A DNA stretch of 64,000 nucleotides, taken from positions 85,200,497 to 85,264,496 of the forward strand of contig OW799234.1 of NCBI GenBank assembly GCA_941918925.1. The letters run 5' to 3'. Of the stretch, positions 57,861 to 64,000 are shown in pieces. Source of the DNA: Phyto melanocephala. Its lineage: Eukaryota > Arthropoda > Insecta > Diptera > Rhinophoridae. The position numbers and the translations under genes are program-made. A model generated the notes under the pieces. It made no database searches and was not told where the DNA came from. It was given only the letters and a program-made list of their open reading frames with translations. Positions within the stretch are counted from its first letter, which is position 1. Each line of letters starts with the position of its first letter.

Positions 57861-58370
57861 CAAATGATTTATATTTTAAGAAAACGGAGAAAATCACTTG
57901 TAATTTTCTCTTTCGTTAACACTTGTAGAATGAGGAAAAGTGGGTGAATGATTCATTATAATTACTTCGTACTTTTTTACTGAAGTAACTAGAAAACAAC
58001 AATCACTCTGGCATTTTTTTTTGGTGATTTTAAAATTTTTTTATTGTTTTTTAAAGTTTGCAAATCGCTTAGTGAAGAGTAAAGTTTTAATTATATGAAA
58101 AAAAAAAATGGTGCAGGTACGATTAATAAAAGTGTGAGCTGTTGGAGAAAAATGCAATTATATTTGAAATCAGCGACCTCAAATTGCAAAATATTCAATT
58201 TTGTTCCCTTGTGTAATTTATGACATTATATAACAGCTTCTTTTGTTATCTGTAGTTAATTAATATGTACCAACATACAATTACCTTAACTCGCTACTTT
58301 GGTTTAAATATAAATTATGCACATGTGCGTTGTAGCTGCTAAAATTCTTTTATTGCTTTCTTCTACATAT

Positions 58371-59200
58371 GGGCATTTCCATGTCATCGTACGTGACATT
58401 TATACTCCTATAAAGTGGAGTAATCTTTATGTTCCATTCAAAGGGTATTTTTTTTAAAAAAAATGTATTATACTTGAATCATTGTTGTCTAAAATATCCA
58501 GACAAATAAGAATATATCGTACATGACATAAAATAGAAGTGATTTTAAGGAAATATGAAAAAATCTGCGAATCTTGGGAAGTATTTTTTCTTTTTTTAAT
58601 TTTTTACACTTAAACCAAATATTTTTCATTTAAAATCCATCATACTTAATTGCAAATAATCTTTAAATGATTTTATAATAAATTCAATTTAATATCGTTC
58701 GTGACATATTGTACGTGACAGATTTATCTTTAATAGTTAATCTGAGGTAATAAAATTTATATTATGTTAAGAAATAAAGTTAAATTCTAAATTAGGTGCT
58801 CTTGCGACTGTTCAAATACGAATGACAGAGACAAATAATATTTTTGCACTACGTTACGTACGTGACATAAAAATAACTTCCAAGGGAAATAAAAAAAAAT
58901 ACCGCTAATTGGACTCTATATTTTCTTTTTTCTTATGGATCTTGTGATTTGTTGTTGTTACCTTAATTTGAAAGCATATTTACAATTACAATTTATTTTT
59001 AAAATTTAGTCGCTAAAAAAATGGTTGATTGATAAGTCAAAGAGATAATCAGATTAAACTCTTATTATTGCTCTTTAAATAATTTAATAAGCTTCGCATA
59101 GTAAAATTTGAGTGTTTTTTTTATCTATAAATTTTTAATTGAAAAACTTTCAAGAATTTTTATTTTAACAGTCGTGGTTGACATATTCATGGAAATGCCC
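58371..59200. mobile_element. Non-autonomous GGGCATTTCCATG element, copy 2 (inverted)
   Basis: Ends 'gggcatttccatg' and 'catggaaatgccc'. Carries 'catcgtacgtgacattta', 'atatcgtacatgacat', 'tcgttcgtgacatattgtac' and 'cgtacgtgacataaaa'. Alignable throughout with 38918-39692 in reverse orientation. Confidence 0.8.
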
Positions 59201-59209
59201 ATATGTGCA

Positions 59210-59860
59210 TATTTGAGTCTGTCTACTTATTCTACAAAGAATCTTAAGAAAGTGTGTATGATTACAAATAAATAAATATGGTAAGAGATTAAGAATAAAT
59301 ATGTTGACGACGACAATGACTACATCATTCATAGTTTATCGCTACAATTTATATTAATCGGCATGTTAATTTAATTGTCATATTTCTAATATTATTTTTT
59401 GTATGCTATCAACAACAACAGTAAAATAGAAAATGTGTTATTGAGAAAAATATATCAGTCAAGTAAGCTATACAGAAAGAAAAAATAAAACAACAATTTA
59501 TCCACAAACTAAGTTTTTCCATTGTTAGTTTGCTTTTTCTCCTCATACTGACATTTAATTGTAACAGCTGTTGCACTTTCTGCTGGTATATATGTATGTA
59601 CATACATACATAGTATATAAGTATGTATTTATGTTCATACATATGTATATATGTATGTCGGTATGTATTTAGTATGAATATACATACATACTCTAGTTCT
59701 ATATAGTATTTGTCATAAAAAAAAAATATAAAAAAATTCCACTGATAAGAAGAATTGTGTGCACACATGTGCTCTTTTAAGGTTTCGCTAAAAAAGAATC
59801 AAAAAGAATATTTATAAACGAATTAAAAATAAAATTGCATGAAATACAATTGAATAATTT
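59210..59860. other. AT-rich intron DNA with TATG-type simple repeats
   Basis: 59580-59700 is a mosaic of 'tatgtatgtac' and 'catacata'. The minus-strand ORF through it is an artefact of the simple repeat. Confidence 0.6.
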
Positions 59861-59869
59861 TATCAATAA

Positions 59870-60004
59870 CTGGGGCCAAATTATGGCATTCGATCACGAT
59901 CGAAATTTTACTCGAACGATCGATTTCGCTGTGCTTTAGGTATAGAGATTCTAATAAGAATTTTAAAATTTCGATCACGTTCGAATGCCGTATTTCGGCC
60001 CCTG
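59870..60004. mobile_element. CAGGGGCC palindromic MITE, 135 bp
   Basis: 'ctggggccaaattatggcat' and 'atgccgtatttcggcccctg' as inverted arms; the inner 'tcgatcacgatcgaaatttt' is also mirrored. A fragment of the same family is at 38497. The CAGGGGCC terminus is hAT-like, but no 8-bp duplication is preserved. Confidence 0.75.
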
Positions 60005-60330
60005 ATTTTACGAATTCTAATTAGAAATATTAGGCTAGTTATGAAACTGTAAAATTTGTGAGTGTGACCAGCTGTTTTTTTTAAATTGATTTTACGATTA
60101 CTCGTAAGCTACGTTTACATACATATTTGCCAAAATTAACGCAACCACTAATTTTAAATGAAATACATATGTACGTACATACAGTAATGGTCATATCAAA
60201 AGCACCCCCCAAAGTAGGCTTTAAAAAAATACAAATTTTCTTCATTAAGCAGACTTTTTAAATTAAACAAAATTTTAAATATATGTATTTGTTGAATTAT
60301 TTATTATTCATGTAAATATAAGTTTTAAAT

Positions 60331-60690
60331 CAAGGCATATCCATAAGGTATATGCAACGGCGAATTGATACAACAAAGCAACTTTTGAGGCGATATTTTA
60401 TGTTAAGGCCAATTTGTATATCAGGGATGGAAAAGTTGTTTTCACATTAAATATAGTAAAATTTAATTAAAAAGAATAAATTTTTGAAGCACATTAATTA
60501 CGCAAAAGCAACAAATGCACATAAATTTAGCACATTTATTATCAAAAAAGTACACGTAAGTTAATTGTTTAATACCGTATCCAAAATCACAATTTCCTTC
60601 CCTGCAAAAATCAAGGCAAATTCAACCAATTTTGACAAAAAGTTTCCCCATCAGCTGGGCTGATAATTTCGCCTGTATGAATTCGCCTTG
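60331..60690. mobile_element. hAT-type MITE (CAAGGC family), 360 bp
   Basis: Ends 'caaggcatatccataaggta' (diverged) and 'tgtatgaattcgccttg', with a perfect 8-bp duplication TTTTAAAT (60323-60330, 60691-60698). Confidence 0.8.
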
Positions 60691-60869
60691 TTTTAAATTT
60701 AGTTTTTTATAAAAACATATTAAAGTAAAAAAAAATCGGCTAATTCACTGGACAAATCTAAAGCACCATACCCCCTTGTTTAGACGTAAAAGAAAAACAC
60801 ACGCACAACTTCTTGGCATGGATGATATGTTATTTATAGTATCCTGCAAAAATTCCTTCCAAGTTCTCA

Positions 60870-61860
60870 ATAGGATGAGATCGGAAGATTAAGCTAAGCG
60901 GGCCACTTAAGAACTTGAATCCTGTTGTTCTACAGCCATCCTTGACACACTTAGAAGGTGTGCTTAGGATCGTTGTCTTGTTCAAACCCCCATGGAAGCG
61001 TCATTTCTTCCTCTGCATAGGGCACGTTACGTTCTGCAATATATCACGATACATAAATCGATCTATAATGTCATCAATGAGATGAATTGGCCCCATTCCC
61101 TAAACAGAGAAACATCCACAGACCATTATATATTCACCGCCATGTTTTTGACTGTTGCCTTGCAGTAGTACGTAGGATTTAGTATTGCTTCTTTTCGTCG
61201 CCGCACTCATTTTATTCCATCTGAATCTTTCAAGTTATTTTTTTACATTCACCAGAGAACAGTACCGTTTTCCAGTTTTCGACACTCCAGTCGAGGTGGG
61301 CTTTAGTGGGCTTCTAAAACTTTTCAGCGAATCGTTCTTTTTCTAATGCTCAACCATAAATTGGTTTTTAAGCCTATAGTACACCTATTTAATTCAATTA
61401 TATTATTTATATATTTTGTATTATATTTTTTCTTTCTTTTTTAAAATAGTTTTACTCAAGCTTATTATCTTGTAAGACTGTTATTTTGACCCTTAGGGGA
61501 GCTAGATATTACCGTATTAAATAAATTTAAATTGAAATGTTAAAAGCCACATGCACACGTGGGTCTGACGTCACTAAAATGTTCAGCACTTTGGTTATAT
61601 TTTTTAAAATATTCGTAGTGGCTGCATGCGGTAAGACTTTGATATTTCACGAAATGCATTTTAGTCCAAAAATGCAAATGAAACACATGTACCCGAACAG
61701 GATACATTTATGCTTTATGATGCGTATGTGGCTTTTTACATTTCGTGTACTACAAGCTTTAGTTGACTAGATGACGTTGTAGGATATTTCTGTATTGCTC
61801 TCTTGATCAAGGCATCTTCATGTCGTGATGATTTACGTGGACGTCCTCCACAGTGCATCG
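60870..61860 (-). pseudogene. Tc1-like transposase relic
   Basis: The minus strand from about 61850 gives CGGRPRKSSRHEDALIKRAI then QKYPTTSSSQLKL, the GRPRKSS linker of Tc1 DNA-binding domains. Further on, LDWSVENWKTVLFSGECK has Gly where the catalytic Asp of FSDE should be. Then GPIHLIDDIIDRFMYRDIL precedes a broken region ending near 60870. Stops and frameshifts throughout, and an insertion at about 61380-61740. Clearly dead. Confidence 0.75.
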
Positions 61861-62689
61861 CATGGCATGATAAACCAGCTCTCCAAATTTATCTTTATTT
61901 TTCACAACAGTTTTATTTTTATGCACTATAACAATTTAATTTTTGTACATCACGTGTTCGGTGAATTTCTTTTATGTTACATAAATTCTTTTTACAAAAA
62001 TTTGCCTAATATGAAAATACTATTAGTCACCCACCTGTAAAGTAAAGGGACAGGAAATTGGGTTCATCGTATTTGTTTCTGCAGAAGAAGTCGTGGAGGT
62101 CATTTGAATGATTTAACTTAATTGTATCGATTGTACTCCACTTTAAATAAAAAACGTTTTTAATTTCCATAACAATAATTGTTTTTTTTTTTTTGAAAAC
62201 ATATCACTCTTATTGGATACCTTTCAGTTCACAACTGCAAACTGTCAAACCATTAAATTTGTAACAAATGTATCAATTTTTGCATACTAACATCATCTTT
62301 TTGTCGTAAAGAATGCGTGCTTGTTATATTTTATATTTTTATAAAAATTTTTCAATTCAATGGAAATTATGAATACAGACAGATTATTTAAACAAATATT
62401 TTAAAAAATATTGTATTTACAAATAAAAATAACAACAAAATTTGTTTTATTAATTTTTAATTTTTAAGGAATGACTTTATAAGATCACACCCCTATTTTT
62501 ATTATAAATCAATTGAAAATCTGCTAAATGTTTTCATAAAATTTTTACTTGTATTGAGTTAAATAATTCTTAAACCGTTAATTATATAAATTTTTTTAAA
62601 TGTGTACATAAATTTATTCAAATATTGTACAAATTCTTTAAACATGAAATTAATGATATATTACTAGGTGTTTATAAAATTTATCCACT

Positions 62690-62950
62690 TTTTCTGAAAG
62701 TCCTTCCATTTAAGATTTTATAGTTGATCCGTTACCTTTTTGGATGAGGTAGTCTCGTAATTCTTTTTTCTGCAAGAACTCTATACTTTTACACAGGCCA
62801 AAGTTTGGGCTGTTGGGTGGAGTTGCCATCCGTTGTACAAAATTTACATTATTGTTTGAATACGATACAGGGCCAAAACGGAGTCATAAAGACTCTACTT
62901 GACTTTTGGCGTGCAGCGAACTACCACGATAACCAAATACAGGGCCTTTT
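62690..62950 (-). pseudogene. Possible transposase fragment
   Basis: The minus strand reads RMATPPNSPNFGLCKSIEFL then QKKELRDYLIQKG. PPNSPxxxxx resembles the PxNSPDLNxLDLGF block of DD39D-like mariner transposases, but the catalytic Asp is not obvious. Weak call. Confidence 0.3.
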
Positions 62951-63353
62951 TCTATCGTGACATAATACCGAATTAGGCCAGAGATATAAGAGCACCCTCT
63001 GTATTTTTTCTTATTAAATTTTATCTAAATTTGCGATCTGGAACCTTCTGAACTTTATACGTCTTCAACCTAGCATTTTAGCTTCGGCTCTGCACACAAA
63101 ACATTAGAGCATTAAACTTTACGTGCTGCTTTTCTGATAAAAGTGTTCGGTGTTCTTTGAATAAGTTGTTCAACTAAGTATGTCTAACCAATATCTGTTT
63201 GACATTTTTTCTTCCTGATTTCCAGATTTTCTTTCAATTTTTAAATCGTCCTTACATATTTGAAAGAGTATTACGATAAACTTTTAGATCTTTTGGCATT
63301 TTTTTGAAGGGCCATATTTAATTTTTTTGAAAAGTTTTATTTATTTCTTTTTC

Positions 63354-63608
63354 TTTATACCCTTCACACGAGAGTATAAAAGGGTATTTGTCGATGGTCA
63401 CAAAAAGAAGGGTCAATGAGTCAATTACCGACAAAGATATAAGCGAAAGAAAAATTGTAAAAAAACGTAAATTAAAAGTTCATTTTATCGTTTAGCTGAA
63501 GCAACAACAGAATCTTATTTGTGGTCGCTTATACGTACTGTATAAATGTACATATTAGTTTAAACCGTGTAAAGGATTCGGAACAGCGAAATATAGCGCT
63601 CTTGTTTT
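63354..63608. repeat. Dispersed family A-related short copy
   Basis: Begins 'atacccttcacacgagagta' and ends 'aaggattcggaacagcgaaa' + 'tatagcgctcttg'. The terminal hairpin is eroded. The interior is unlike the other copies, so it may be a subfamily. Confidence 0.6.
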
Positions 63609-64000
63609 TTGCTGTGTAATTTTGACCGAAATAACAGTTGAAAATTTATAATTTAGAAAAGATAACACTTATTTGACATATTTTTAGAAGCTAACGTGAA
63701 TTAAAAAATATTATTTTTTTTTTGGCTAAAGATACTTTCTGGCTACAATAGTGTGTGTAAGATTGTTCTGACTCATTCTTTTTGCAGTATTCTCTGCCAT
63801 ATTCGCTATATTAAAAAAAAATTTTAAAACATAAATCTGGCAACTTAATACAAACATATGTATTTGTAAGTACACTCAAACCATACGTACATTTGTTTTA
63901 CCGGGAAACGATTTTCTTTCACTACATTTTTAGAAGCCGGTAGAAACATACAACATATCAAAACATAAATAAAAAGATTTAAGTATACATTTGTACCGTC

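Larger units (their letters stand above)
60182..61860 (-). mobile_element. Decayed Tc1-like transposon interrupted by a hAT MITE
   Basis: The left end 'cagtaatggtcatatcaaaa' + 'gcacc' follows TA. A second similar site 'actggacaaatctaaagcac' lies inward at 60747. The intervening 60331-60690 is a later hAT MITE. Transposase relics follow on the minus strand. The far end was not found. Confidence 0.65.
56294..64000 (+). other. Dsp1: First intron of Dsp1 (continues beyond the window)
   Basis: Starts at donor gtaagt. No sequence coding for an HMG box appears before the window end, so the intron is at least 7.7 kb. It holds the elements listed below. 56300-57250 and 58000-58360 contain nothing recognised. 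Confidence 0.75.

Noticed and set aside
59409..59768. 119-residue minus-strand ORF rich in Tyr/Ile/His
   Set aside because: Reads through a TATG/CATA simple repeat.

Overview
The window is nuclear DNA from a higher (cyclorrhaphan) fly that is not a Drosophila. It is very AT-rich, has long intergenic and intronic spaces, and is crowded with nested DNA transposons and MITEs. Two spliced genes read clearly. No rRNA, tRNA or CRISPR array was seen. The genus cannot be fixed from the sequence; the dense TE load and a DD41D (rosa-type) mariner relative fit a calyptrate or tephritoid-like fly.

Region by region. 1-1650 is unassigned non-coding DNA. A possible tiny first coding exon (1647-1689) has a donor that runs into a 2-kb TIR element (1848-3881) holding two nested MITEs and an unidentified 85-codon ORF. 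4065-4586 is another dispersed element. 5920-11115 (minus strand) is a complete four-exon gene for a 391-residue protein with two double-stranded-RNA-binding domains, most like DIP1. Its introns hold a PIF/Harbinger-type MITE, a second MITE and a TATG microsatellite. 11.3-20.8 kb is intergenic: MITEs with TTA/TAA duplications and repeated copies of one abundant family (called A here). 21441-22803 is a 5'-truncated non-LTR retrotransposon with an exact 11-bp target duplication; its RNase H segment is repeated four times in frame. 22.8-28.2 kb is AT-rich with short hAT-type and Tc1-type MITEs. 28235-29906 is a nearly full-length Tc1-type (DD34E) transposon with three coding lesions. 30.8-31.0 kb is a hAT C-terminal domain relic. 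32-40.4 kb holds nested MITEs and full family A copies.

40.4-44.5 kb is the most striking stretch. Two foldback-like elements each carry a younger TA-flanked element at their centre of symmetry. One of these is a 1.6-kb palindromic Tc1 derivative made of two inverted C-terminal transposase halves. 48135-49002 is an internally deleted DD41D element, and 50.8-51.5 kb a non-LTR RT relic. 52.3-55.5 kb is non-TE DNA that probably holds the promoter and 5'UTR of the second gene. 55568-56293 (plus) is the first coding exon of Dsp1 (Dorsal switch protein 1), rich in polyglutamine. The rest of the window is its first intron, which contains a second copy of the 0.8-kb element seen at 38.9 kb, plus rosa-like and Tc1-like transposase relics and MITEs.

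The two genes are not known to act in one pathway. Both are nuclear: an RNA-binding protein and an HMG-box chromatin protein. Everything else with coding potential belongs to transposons.
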